Positions 21,707 to 34,491 of a stretch of DNA of 64,000 nucleotides are shown here, in pieces (position 1 is the first letter of the stretch; each line of letters starts with the position of its first letter). Made by a program: the position numbers and the translations under genes. The DNA is from Liolophura sinensis (Eukaryota; Mollusca; Polyplacophora; Chitonida; Chitonidae), in contig NC_088303.1 of NCBI RefSeq assembly GCF_032854445.1, positions 8,193,501 to 8,257,500 of the forward strand. Reading direction: 5' to 3'. The notes beneath the pieces are model-generated. The model saw only the letters and a program-made list of their open reading frames with translations, did no database searches and was not told where the DNA came from.

Positions 21707-22373
21707 GGAAAATTCAATATTTTAAACATATGAGAGTTTTTGCTTTATATTTTACAAACTGTTATTAGTAAGATTTTTGTAGTAATTTGCCCGTGCATTT
21801 TGTGGATCTGGTACACCGTCGTATGCTGAAATGTAGCCAGTGTCGTTTTGGATTTTGAACCACACACCTCCCAGCAATCCATTGCATCGCTGTAGACCAC
21901 TGAGCCTAAGGAATTTTTCACATACTAGGAGTAGTCAACCGGAACGGTAGACTTCACTACCAAGATCCATTTCTCATATTAGTCTCGGAAAGTAAACGGC
22001 CTAATTCCATTCAACATCATGTGTACTATGTTATTACATGATAATTAGGAAATAATTTTGGTGAAAATGTTGCCATTATTCTGAGCTTGGACGTCCCGCT
22101 TGCTTTCGCAGCTCTTGATAATGCTTGCAATGGCTAAACACCAGTTTAGTACCTTGAAATTCGGAGTGATTTCTGCCAACGTTCATGTGGATAAAATGAT
22201 ACGTAAACTTTATCTCTACTCCCAAATGGTGCTTCTAAAATGTAAACCACAAACTTTTAAATTAACAGTAAAAATCATACACATTTATTTTCATGAACTC
22301 CTCACTTATCTATTTTCTCAATACTCTCACTGCCCCTTTTCTTCTCCACCTCAATTCCTGCCTTGCCCTACAG

Positions 22374-22480
22374 GCGCACACATTTATCCAACCATTGGTT
22401 ATTTGGGCATCCAATCATCACTTAACGATCTGTCAAAAGTTCGTTTATATTGCCTTCCGATTATCCTTAAGAATTGCTAG
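22374..22480 (+). other. Terminal-exon-like segment in the array spacer
   Basis: A pyrimidine tract and CCCTACAG acceptor precede an open frame with GYLGIQSSLNDLSKVRLY ending in TAG, and AATAAA follows at 22489. It recurs in each spacer (ends at 25171, 27859, 30702, 33546, 36389, 39233, 42077, 44921, 47768 and 50616); a diverged copy with CCTGCAG is at about 52980. A second frame is also open. It could be an alternative last exon, a non-coding transcript or a relic. No upstream donor can be assigned with confidence. Confidence 0.3.
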
Positions 22481-23273
22481 GAACACATAATAAACGATGA
22501 CAGCATTATACATAATTTATCACTTTAAACTAAACACAGGGGAGTATTTACAAGGAAGAACAGACCATCCTTACTGAATATTTGCTCATAATTATTTTTC
22601 TTGTGTGCCCCATGCCGGATAGCAAACGTGATTTTCATAAACTCCAAATCCTCCTTCTTAGCAACAGGAAGACATCCATGGTCACTTCTAAGGGAGGTTA
22701 AACTAGCGGCGTAGATATAATTTGCAAATGGAGGAAAATATTGTTACACAAATTTAAATATTTTTAAATAATATAACAAATTCTAAAGTGGAGCTGCGAT
22801 AGCAAATTTGCAATTTAAATATCTTTAAACAATACAGAAAATAAAATACTTTTGCTGATAAAACCAGTAGCTCTGCTCTACAAGACAGAAAAGACCTGAA
22901 ATAAATCTAGAAGACAATCTTAAACAATCAAAATATTTGCCAGACTGGTCTGAAACTGTTTACATAAAACATTTACACATTTCTTTGGTAAATGACCACG
23001 AATTACTTTATCCTATCACATTCCCTGCAGTGACATGAGTGGATTACCATTTACATACTGACTGCTCTGAGTTGATCCCATCATCACTTACTCCGGATTA
23101 TGTAGATTCACTCATCAGTGGGACGTCGCATGTCTTGTCCGCCTCACACACCTAATGACGTGTACTATATATACTCCGTTTCTTTTCCACATTACATTCA
23201 CCTCAGTTTGGACATCGACTGAACAAGACGTCACTTTGTGCATTTGCCCAGCTTACTATTTTTAAGGACAAAC

Positions 23274-24323
23274 ATGTCTCAAGGTCCATTTATTGGCCTC
23301 ACCCCCATGGTTTCTAACGAAAGTACTCAAAACGGTAAGACTTCTCACTATTATTTACTTTTACATTCAGATGTGTAGTTACATGTGTGCACATGATTTT
23401 TCCACACTTGTATGGATGATACTATTACATTTTAAAATAAGCCTGTATTTTTGTTTCTTTACAGCTCCCGACACGGACGAAGGCGTCATTGATGTGGTAG
23501 GACCGCCGGTTTGGGAGAGCACCCCAGTAAAAACAGTCGGGGAGGACAGAACGACCGAGAGGAAAGCTGCAGTAAGTAGCCCAGCTCATGGTAGAGGCAA
23601 TTCTCCCGGCATACCAAAATGACTCGGCTTATGCCAGTGCTAGCTCAAGCAATGTTACCAAGAGCGCTTCTGAAGACAGCCTATCTTCCGCACATTCTTC
23701 GGGCCACCACAACAGTCCGTGTAATCGCAAGAACTGGCGTACCAGCTATAGCCCCGACCAAGTTCACCTATTCCACAATGTCTTTACACAGACGCCCTAT
23801 CCAGACGCACAAACAATAGAGGATTTGTCCAGTCAAACCAACATATCAGAGAAAAAGATCAGGGTAAGATGGTCTATCATTGTCTGTCAGTTCATTTTAC
23901 AAATTTTTCTCAACAACTCTCCAAAGCAGTCATATTCCCGCTTTTATCAGTAAGAATTTTTTTTCCATCTATTTCCAGGTATGGTTTCAAAACCGAAGAG
24001 CTCGACTGCGACAGACGAAAGCCCTGCCATCTTACAACACAAGTATACACGTTCCTCATCATCAGTCAACTCTACCAATAACCTACTCTGCTCCAGTACC
24101 CGCAAAGACGCCGATGGGCACCGGCTTTCCTCTGCCCACAACCTTTCCACCTTACTCCCTTCCTCACATCCTGCAAGAGTCAGTCTCTCCTCTGCAAACT
24201 TCACCTTGGCTACCTATGTTCCCAGGCTTTTCACCATTTCCCGTCTCTGTATACCCTTGTTCAACAATTACACCCATGACAACACCTCCGGAAATCTATA
24301 CACGATTTGCTTTGTCTTTCTGA
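23274..24323 (+). pseudogene. PRD-class homeobox copy U2, frameshifted before the homeodomain
   Basis: Exons 23274-23334, 23465-23863 and 23979-24323 with normal splice sites. Exon 2 has one extra C in TTCTCCCGGCAT near 23605, which brings a stop at 23620-23622, before the homeodomain. The rest of exon 2 and exon 3 stay clean, so the lesion is recent or a base-calling error. U12 carries the same extra C and the same GGGCCACC variant, suggesting shared ancestry or conversion rather than a random error. Confidence 0.85.
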
Positions 24324-25962
24324 CTTACTATCATATAGTGCTGTTGTTCCTTTTATGGGAATATATGTTGTTGTTTGTCGCATATTAAAGGAAAATTCAA
24401 TATTTTAAACATATGAGAGTTTGTGCTTTATATTTTCCAAACTGGTTTTAATAAGAGTATTGTAGTAATTTGCCCGTGCATTTTGTGGATCTGGTACACC
24501 TTCGTATGCTGAAATGTAGCCAGTGTCGTTTTGGATTTTGAACCACACACCTCCCAGCAATCCATTGCATCGCTGTAGACCACTGAGCCTAAGGAATTTT
24601 TCACATACTAGGAGTAGTCAACCGGAACGGTAGACTTCACTTCCAAGATCCATTTCCCATATTAGTCTCGGAAAGTAAACGGCCTAATTCCATTCAACAT
24701 CATGTGTACTACGTTATTACATGATAATTAGGAAATAATTTTGGTGAAAATGTTGCCATTATTCTGAGCTTGGACGTCCCGCTTGCTTTCGCAGCTCTTG
24801 ATAATGCTTGCAATGGCTAAACACCAGTTTAGTACCTTGAAATTCGGAGTGATTTCTGCCAAAGTTCATGTGGATAAAATGATTTTACATTACGTAAACT
24901 TTATCTCTACTCCCAAATGGTGCTTCTAAAATGTAAACCACAAACTTTTAAATTAACAGTAAAAATCATACACATTTATTTTCATGAACTCCTCACTTAT
25001 CTATTTTCTCAATACTCTCACTGCCCCTTTTCTTCTCCACCTCAATCCCTGCTGTGCCCTACAGGCGCACACATTTATCCAACCATTGGTTATTTGGGCA
25101 TCCAATCATCACTTAACGATCTGTCAAAAGTTCGTTTATATTACCTTCCGATTATCCTTAAGAATTGCTAGGAACACATAATAAACGATGACAGCATTGT
25201 ACATAATTTATTACTTTAAACTAAACACAGGGAGTGTTTACAAGGAAGAACAGACCATCCTTACTGAATATTTGCTCATAATTATTTTTCTTGTGTCCCC
25301 CATGCCGGATAGCAAACGTGATTTTCATAAACTCCAAATCCTCCTTCTTAGCAACAGAAAGACATCCATGGTCACTTCTAAGGGAGGTTAAACTAGCGGC
25401 ATAGATATAATTTGCAAATGGAGGAAATATTGTTACTCAAACTTAAATATTTTTAAATAATATAACAAATTCTAAAGTGGAGCTGCGATAGCAAATTTGC
25501 AATTTAAATATCTTTAAACAATACAGAAAATAAAATACTTTTGCTGATAAAACCAGTAGCTCTGCTCTACAAGACAGAAAAGACCTGAAATTAATCTAGA
25601 AGACAATCTTAAACAATCAAAATATTTGCCAGACTGGTCTGAAACTGTTTACATAAAACATTCACACATTTCTTTGGTAAATGACCACGAATTACTTTAT
25701 CCTATCACATTCCCTGCAGTGACATGAGTGGATTACCATTTACATACTGATTGCTCTGAGTTGATCCCATCATCACTTACTCCGGATTATGTAGATTCAC
25801 TCATCAGTGGGACGTCGCATGTCTTGTCCGCCTGACACACCTAATGACGTGTACTATATATACTCCGTTTCTTTTCCACATTACATTCACCTCAGTTTGG
25901 ACATCGACTGAAAAAGACGTCACTTTGTGCATTTGCCCAGCTTACTATTTCTAAGGACAAAC

Positions 25963-27010
25963 ATGTCTCAAGGTCCATTTATTGGCCTCACCCTCATGGT
26001 TTCTAACGAAAGTACTCAAAACGGTAAGACTTCTCACTATTATTTACTTTTACATTCAGAGGTGTAGTTACATGTGTGCACATGATTTTTCCACACTTGT
26101 ATGGATGATACTATTACATTTTAAAATAAGCCTGTATTTTTGTTTCTTTACAGCTCCCGACACGGACGAAGGCGTCATTGATGTGGTAGGACCGCCGGTT
26201 TGGGAGAGCACCCCAGTAAAAACAGTCGGGGAGGACAGAACGACCGAGAGGAAAGCTGCAGTAAGTAGCCCAGCTCATGGTAGAGGCAATTCTCCGGCAT
26301 ACCACAATGACTCGGCTTATGCCAGTGCTAGCTCAAGCAATGTTACCAAGAGCGCTTCTGAAGACAGCCTATCTTCCGCACATTCTTCGGGTCACCACAA
26401 AAGTCCGTGTAATCTCAAGAACTGGCGTACCAGCTATAGCCCCGACCAAGTTCACCTATTCCACAATGTCTTTACACAGACGCCCTATCCAGACGCACAA
26501 ACAATAGAGGATTTGTCCAGTCAAACCAACATATCAGAGAAAAAGATCAGGGTAAGACGGTCTATCATTGTCTGTCAGTTCATTTTACAAATTTTTCTCA
26601 ACAACTCTCCAAAGCAGTCATATTCCCGCTTTTATCAGTAAGAATTTTTTTCCATCTATTTCCAGGTATGGTTTCAAAACCGAAGAGCTCGACTGCGACA
26701 GACGAAAGCCATGCCATCTTACAACACAAGTATACACGTTCCTCATCATCAGTCAACTCTACCAATAACCTACTCTGCTCCAGTACCCGCAAAGACGCCG
26801 ATGGGCACCGGCTTTCCTCTGCCCACAACCTTTCCACCTTACTCCCTTCCTCACATCCTGCAAGAGTCAGTCTCTCCTCTGCAAACTTCACCTTGGCTAC
26901 CTATGTTCCCAGGCTTTTCACCATTTCCCGTCTCTGTATACCCTTGTTCAACAATTACACCCATGACAACACCTCCGGAAATCTATACACGATTTGCTTT
27001 GTCTTTCTGA
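25963..27010 (+). CDS. PRD-class homeobox protein, copy U3
   Basis: Exons 25963-26023, 26154-26551 and 26666-27010 give 267 aa with all splice sites intact. Relative to the other copies it has HHKSPCNLKNW in place of HHNSPCNRKNW, changing homeodomain position 1 from Arg to Leu in the N-terminal arm that lies in the DNA minor groove. R5 and the recognition helix are unchanged. Period to U2 is 2689 bp (short-spacer type), but its downstream spacer is the first with the extra insertion. Confidence 0.9.
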
Positions 27011-28247
27011 CTTACTATCATATAGTGCTGTTGTTCCTTTTATGGGAATATATGTTGTTGTTTGTCGCATATTAAAGGAAAATTCAATATTTAAAACATG
27101 TGAGAGTTTGTGCTTTATATTTTCCAAACTGGTTTTAATAAGAGTATTGTAGTAATTTGCCCGTGCATTTTCTGGATCTGGTACACCGTCGTATGCTGAA
27201 ATGTAGCCAGTGTCGTTTTGGATTTTGAACCACACACCTCCCAGCAATCCATTGCATCGCTGTAGACCACTGAGCCTAAGGAATTTTTCACATACTAGGA
27301 GTAGTCAACCGGAACGGTAGACTTCACTACCAAGATCCATTTCCTATATTAGTCTCGGAAAGTAAACGGCCTAATTCCATTCAACATCATGTGTACTATG
27401 TTATTACATGATAATTAGGAAATAATTTTGGTGAAAATGTTGCCATTATTCTGAGCTTGAACGTCCCGCTTGTTTTCGCAGTTCTTCATAATGCTTTCAA
27501 TGGGTAAAGATCAGTTTAGTGCTTTGAAATTCGGAATGATTTCTGCCAAAGTTCATGTGAATAAAATGATTTTACATTACGTAAACTTTATTTCTACTCC
27601 CAAATCGTGCTTCTGAAATGTAAACCACAAACTTTGAAACTAACAGTAAAAATCATACACATTTATTTTCATGAACTCCTCACCTATCTATTTTCCTCAA
27701 TACTCTCACTGCCCCTTTTCTTCTTCACCTCAATCCCTGCTGTGCCCTACAGGCGCACACATTTATCCAATCATTGGTTATTTGGGCATCCAATCATCAC
27801 TTAACGATCTGTCAAAAGTTCGTTTATATTGCCTTCCGGTTACCCTTAAGAATTGCTAGGAACACATAATAAATGATGACAGCGTTGTACATAATTTATC
27901 TTTTACAACTAATCACAGGGGAGTATTTACAAGGAAGAACAGACAACCCTTACTCAATATTTGCGTATAATTACGTTTCTTATGTGCTCCATGACGGATA
28001 GCAAACGTGATTTTCACGAACTCCAAATCCTCCTTCTTAACAACAGAAAGCTAGCCATGTTAACTTCTAAGGGAGGTTAAACTAGCGACTTAGATATATA
28101 TCCGAAATGACAATAAATATTGTTACTCAAACTTAAATTTTTTTTTAATAATAATATAACAAATTATAAAGTGGATCTGCGATAGTAAAATTTACAATTT
28201 AAATATCTTTAAACAATACAGAAAATACAAAACTCTTGCTTATGAAA

Positions 28248-28370
28248 CCAGAAGTAGTCGACCGGAACGGTAGACTTCACTACCAAGACCCATTTCCCAT
28301 ATTACTCTCGGAAAGTACACGGCCTCATTCCATTCAACAGCATGAGTACAATACAGAAAATACAAAACTG
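28248..28370 (+). repeat. Ectopic spacer duplication, first occurrence
   Basis: The sequence AGTAGTCGACCGGAACGGTA through CATTCAACAGCATGAGTAC repeats a segment of the same spacer at 27299-27395, with a flanking copy of ACAATACAGAAAATACAAAACT on each side. It is missing from the spacers after U1 and U2 and from that after U11, and present in spacers after U3-U10 (for example 42470-42585). It accounts for most of the step in period from 2.69 to 2.84 kb. Confidence 0.8.
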
Positions 28371-28804
28371 TTGCTTATAAAACCAGTAGCTCTGTCTCTA
28401 CAAGACAGAAAAGACCTGGAATAAATCTAGAAGACAAACTTAAACAATCAAAATATTTGCCAGACTGGTCTGAAAAATTATTGTTTACATAAAACATTCA
28501 CACATTTCTTTGGTAAATGACCACGAATTACTTTATCCTATCACATTCCCTGCAGTGACATGAGTGGATTACCATTTACATACTGATTGCTCTGAGTTGA
28601 TCCCATCATCACTTACTCCGGATTATGTAGATTCACTCATCAGTGGGACGTCGCATGTCTTGTCCGCCTGACACACCTAATGACACCAAGGTGTACTATA
28701 TATACTCCGTTTCTTTTCCACATTGCATTCACCTCAGTTTGGACATCGACTGAAAAAGACGTCACTTTGTGCATTTGCCCAGTTTACTATTTTTAAGGAC
28801 AAAC

Positions 28805-29854
28805 ATGTCTCAAGGTCCATTTATTGGCCTCACCCCCATGGTTTCTAACGAAAGTACTCAAAACGGTAAGAATTCTCACTATTATTTACTTTTATATTTA
28901 GATGTGTAGTTACATGTGTGCACATGATTTTTCCACACTTGTATGGATGACACTATTACATTTTAAAATAAGCCTGTATTTTTGTTTCTTTACAGCTCCC
29001 GACACGGACGAAGGCGTCATTGATGTGGTAGGACCGCCGGTTTGGGAGAGCACCCCAGTAAAAACAGTCGGGGAGGACAGAACGACCGAGAGGAAAGCTG
29101 CAGTAAGTAGCCCAGCTCATAGTAGAGGCAATTCTCCGGCATACCACAATGACTCGGCTTATGCCAGTGCTAGTTCAAGCAATGTTACCAAGAGCGCTTC
29201 TGAAGACAGCCTATCTTCCGCACATTCTTCGGGTCACCACAACAGTCCATGTAATCGCAAGAACTGGCGTACCAGCTATAGCCCGGACCAAGTTCACCTA
29301 TTCCACAATGTCTTTACACAGACGCCCTATCCGGACGCACAGACAATAGAGGATTTGTCCAGTCAAACCAACATATCGGAGAAAAAGATCAGGGTAAGAC
29401 GGTTTATCATTGTCTGTCAGTTCATTTTACAAATTTTTCTCAACAACTCTCCAAAGCCGTCATATTCCCGCTTTTATCGGTAAAAATTTTATTTGGTATG
29501 TATTTCCAGGTATGGTTTCAAAACCGAAGAGCTCGACTGCGACAGACGAAAGCCCTGCCATCTTACAACCCAAGTATACACGTTCCTCATCATCAGTCAA
29601 CTCTACCAATAACCTACTCTGCTCCAGTACCCGCAAAGACGCCGATGGGTACCGGCTTTCCTCTGCCCACAACCTTTCCACCTTACTCCCTTCCTCACAT
29701 CCTGCAAGAGTCAGTCTCTCCTCTGCAAACTTCACCTTGGCTACCTATGTTCCCAGGCTTTTCACCATTTCCCGTCTCTGTATACCCTTGTTCAACAATT
29801 ACACCCATGACAACACCTCCGGAAATCTATACACGATTTGCTTTGTCTTTCTGA
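28805..29854 (+). CDS. PRD-class homeobox protein, copy U4
   Basis: Exons 28805-28865, 28996-29393 and 29510-29854 give 267 aa. Intact, with AHSRGNSP before the homeodomain where neighbours have AHGRGNSP or AHGGGNSP. Residue 11 is Pro (Leu in several other copies). Intron 2 ends with ATTTGGTATGTATTTCCAG, the version shared by U4-U11, different from the T-rich version of U1-U3. It marks the switch between the two sequence subfamilies in the array. Confidence 0.9.
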
Positions 29855-31647
29855 CTTACTATCATATAGTGCTGTTGTTCCTTTTATGGGAATATATGTT
29901 GTTGTTTGTCGCATATTAAAGGAAAATTCAATATTTAAAACATATGAGAGTTTTTGCTTTATATTTTCCAAACTGATTTTAATAAGAGTATTGTAGTAAT
30001 TTGCCCGTGCATTTTGTGGATCTGGTACACCTTCGTATGCTGAAATGTAGCCAGTGTCGTTTTGGATTTTGAACCACACACCTCCCAGCAATCCATTGCA
30101 TCGCTGTAGACCACTGAGCCTAAGGAATTTTTCACATACTAGGAGTAGTCAACCGGAACGGTAGACTTCACTACAAAGGTCCATTTCCCATACTAGTCTC
30201 GGAAAGTAAACGGCCTAATTTCATTCAACATCATGTGTACTATGTTATTACATGATAATTAGGAAATAATTTTGGTGAAAATGTTGCCATTATTCTGAGC
30301 TTGAACGTCCCGCTTGTTTTCGCAGTTCTTCATAATGCTTGCAATGGTAAAAACCAGTTTAGTGCTTTGAAATTAGGAATGATTTCTGCCAAAGTTCATG
30401 TGGATAAAATGATTTTACATTACGTAAACTTTATCTCTACTCCCAAATCGTGCTTCTGAAATGTAAACCACAAACTTTTAAATTAACAGTAAATATTATA
30501 CACATTTATTTTTATGAACTCCTCACCTATCTATTTTCCTCAATACTCTCACTGCCCCTTTTCTTCTTCACCTCAATCCCTGCTGTGCCCTACAGGCGCA
30601 CACATTTATCCAATCATTGGTTATTTGGGCATCCAATCATCACTTAACGATCTGTCAAAAGTTCGTTTATATTGCCTTCCGGTTACCCTTAAGAATTGCT
30701 AGGAACACATAATAAATGATGACAGCGTTGTACATAATTTATCTTTTACAACTAATCACAGGGGAGTATTTACAAGGAAGAACAGACCACCTTTACTCAA
30801 TATTTGCGTATAATTACGTTTCTTATGTGCTCCATGACGGATAGCAAACGTGATTTTCACGAACTCCAAATCCTCCTTCTTAACAACAGAAAGCTAGCCA
30901 TGTTAACTTCTAAGGGAGGTTAAACTAGCGACTTAGATATATATCCGAAATGACAATAAATATTGTTACTCAAACTTAAATTTTATTTTAATAATAATAT
31001 AACAAATTATAAAGTGAATCTGCGATAGAAAAATTTACAATTTAAATATCTTTAAACAATACAGAAAATACAAAACTCTTGCTTATGAAACAAGGAGTAG
31101 TCAACCGGAAAGGTAGACTTCACTACCAAGACCCATTTCCCATATTACTCTCGGAAAGTACACGGCCTAATTCCATTCAACAGCATGAGTACAATACAGA
31201 AAATACAAAACTGTTGCTTATAAAACCAGTAGCTCTGTCTCTACAAGACAGAAAAGACCTGGAATAAATCTAGAAGACAAACTTAAACAATCAAAATATT
31301 TGCCAGACTGGTCTGAAAAATTATTGTTTACATAAAACATTCACACATTTCTTTGGTAAATGACCACGAATTACTTTATCCTATCACGTTCCCTGCAGTG
31401 ACATGAGTGGATTACCATTTACATACTGATTGCTCTGAGTTGATCCCATCATCGCTTACTCCGGATTATGTAGATTCACTCATCAGTGGGACGTCGCATG
31501 TCTTGTCCGCCTGACACACCTAATGACACCAAGGTGTACTATATATACTCCGTTTCTTTTCCACATTGCATTCACCTCAGTTTGGACATCGACTGAAAAA
31601 GACGTCACTTTGTGCATTTGCCCAGCTTACTATTTTTAAGGACAAAC

Positions 31648-32697
31648 ATGTCTCAAGGTCCATTTATTGGCCTCACCCCCATGGTTTCTAACGAAAGCAC
31701 TCAAAACGGTAAGACTTCTCACTATTATTTACTTTTACATTTAGATGTGTAGTTAGATGTGTGCACATGGTTTTTCCACACTTGTATGGATGACACTATT
31801 ACATTTTAAAATAAGCCTGTATTTTTGTTTCTTTACAGCTCCCGACACGGACGAAGGCGTCATTGATGTGGTAGGACCGCCGGTTTGGGAGAGCACCCCA
31901 GTAAAAACAGTCGGGGAGGACAGAACGACCGAGAGGAAAGCTGCAGTAAGTAGCCCAGCTCACGGTGGAGGCAATTCTCCGGCATACCACAATGACTCGG
32001 CTTATGCCAGTGCTAGTTCAAGCAATGTTACCAAGAGCGCTTCTGAAGACAGCCTATCTTCCGTACATTCTTCGGGTCACCACAACAGTCCATGTAATCG
32101 CAAGAACTGGCGTACCAGCTATAGCCCGGACCAAGTTCACCTATTCCACAATGTCTTTACACAGACGCCCTATCCGGACGCACAGACAATAGAGGATTTG
32201 TCCAGTCAAACCAACATATCGGAGAAAAAGATCAGGGTAAGACGGTCTATCATTGTCTGTCAGTTCATTTTACAAATTTTTCTCAACAACTCTCCAAAGC
32301 CGTCATATTCCCGCTTTTATCGGTAAAAATTTTATTTGGTATGTATTTCCAGGTATGGTTTCAAAACCGAAGAGCTCGACTGCGACAGACGAAAGCCCTG
32401 CCATCTTACAACCCAAGTATACACGTTCCTCATCATCAGTCAACTCTACCAATAACCTACTCTGCTCCATTACCCGCAAAGACGCCGATGGGTACCGGCT
32501 TTCCTCTGCCCACAACCTTTCCACCTTACTCCCTTCCTCACATCCTGCAAGAGTCAGTCTCTCCTCTGCAAACTTCACCTTGGCTACCTATGTTCCCAGG
32601 CTTTTCACCATTTCCCGTCTCTGTATACCCTTGTTCAACAATTACACCCACGACAACACCGCCGGAAATCTATACACGATTTGCTTTGTCTTTCTGA
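31648..32697 (+). CDS. PRD-class homeobox protein, copy U5
   Basis: Exons 31648-31708, 31839-32236 and 32353-32697 give 267 aa. First of the nearly identical central copies, with AHGGGNSP, SLSSVHSSG and SAPLPAKT as subfamily markers. It differs from U8 and U9 only at residue 11 (Pro rather than Leu). Homeodomain unchanged. Confidence 0.92.
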
Positions 32698-34491
32698 CTT
32701 ACTATCATATAGTGCTGTTGTTCCTTTTATGGGAATATATGTTGTTGTTTGTCGCATATTAAAGGAAAATTCAATATTTAAAACATGTGAGAGTTTTTGC
32801 TTTATATTTTCCAAACTGGTTTTAATAAGAGTATTGTAGTAATTTGCCCGTGCATTTTGTGGATCTGGTACACCTTCGTATGCTGAAATGTAGCCAGCGT
32901 CGTTTTGGATTTTGAACCACACACCTCCCAGCAATCCATTGCATCGCTGTAGACCACTGAGCCTAAGGAATTTTTCACATACTAGGAGTAGTCAACCGGA
33001 ACGGTAGACTTCACTACAAAGGTCCATTTCCCATTATTACTCTCGGAAAGTAAACGGCCTAATTTCATTCAACATCATGTGTACTATGTTATTACATGAT
33101 AATTAGGAAATAATTTTGGTGAAAATGTTGCCATTATTCTGAGCTTGAACGTCCCGCTTGTTTTCGCAGTTCTTCATAATGCTTGCAATGGTAAAAACCA
33201 GTTTAGTGCTTTGAAATTAGGAATGATTTCTGCCAAAGTTCATGTGGATAAAATGATTTTACATTACGTAAACTTTATCTCTACTCCCAAATCGTGCTTC
33301 TGAAATGTAAACCACAAACTTTTAAATTAACAGTAAATATTATACACATTTATTTTCATGAACTCCTCACCTATCTATTTTCCTCAATACTCTCACTGCC
33401 CCTTTTCTTCTTCACCTCAATTCCTGCTGTGCCCTACAGGCGCACACATTTATCCAATCATTGGTTATTTGGGCATCCAATCATCACTTAACGATCTGTC
33501 AAAAGTTCGTTTATATTGCCTTCCGGTTACCCTTAAGAATTGCTAGGAACACATAATAAATGATGACAGCGTTGTACATAATTTATCATTTAAAACTAAT
33601 CACAGGGGAGTATTTACAAGGAAGAACAGACAACCCTTACTCAATATTTGCGTATAATTACGTTTCTTATGTGCTCCATGACGGATAGCAAACGTGATTT
33701 TCACGAACTCCAAATCCTCCTTCTTAACAACAGAAAGCTAGCCATGTTAACTTCTAAGGGAGGTTAAACTAGCGACTTAGATATATATCCGAAATGACAA
33801 TAAATATTGTTACTCAAACTTAAATTTTATTTTAATAATAATATAACAAATTATAAAGTGAATCTGCGATAGAAAAATTTACAATTTAAATATCTTTAAA
33901 CAATACAGAAAATACAAAACTCTTGCTTATGAAACAAGGAGTAGTCAACCGGAAAGGTAGACTTCACTACCAAGACCCATTTCCCATATTACTCTCGGAA
34001 AGTACACGGCCTAATTCCATTCAACAGCATGAGTACAATACAGAAAATACAAAACTGTTGCTTATAAAACCAGTAGCTCTGTCTCTACAAGACAGAAAAG
34101 ACCTGGAATAAATCTAGAAGACAAACTTAAACAATCAAAATATTTGCCAGACTGGTCTGAAAAATTATTGTTTACATAAAACATTCACACATTTCTTTGG
34201 TAAATGACCACGAATTACTTTATCCTATCACATTCCCTGCAGTGACATGAGTGGATTACCATTTACATACTGATTGCTCTGAGTTGATCCCATCATCGCT
34301 TACTCCGGATTATGTAGATTCACTCATCAGTGGGACGTCGCATGTCTTGTCCGCCTGACACACCTAATGACACCAAGGTGTACTATATATACTCCGTTTC
34401 TTTTCCACATTGCATTCACCTCAGTTTGGACATCGACTGAAAAAGACGTCACTTTGTGCATTTGCCCAGCTTACTATTTTTAAGGACAAAC

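Noticed and set aside
29792-30091. 99-codon antisense open frame repeated in most units (starts MLGGVWFKIQND)
   Set aside because: It overlaps the 3' end of exon 3 and spacer on the opposite strand, shows no splice or promoter context, and its repetition follows from the near-identity of the units.
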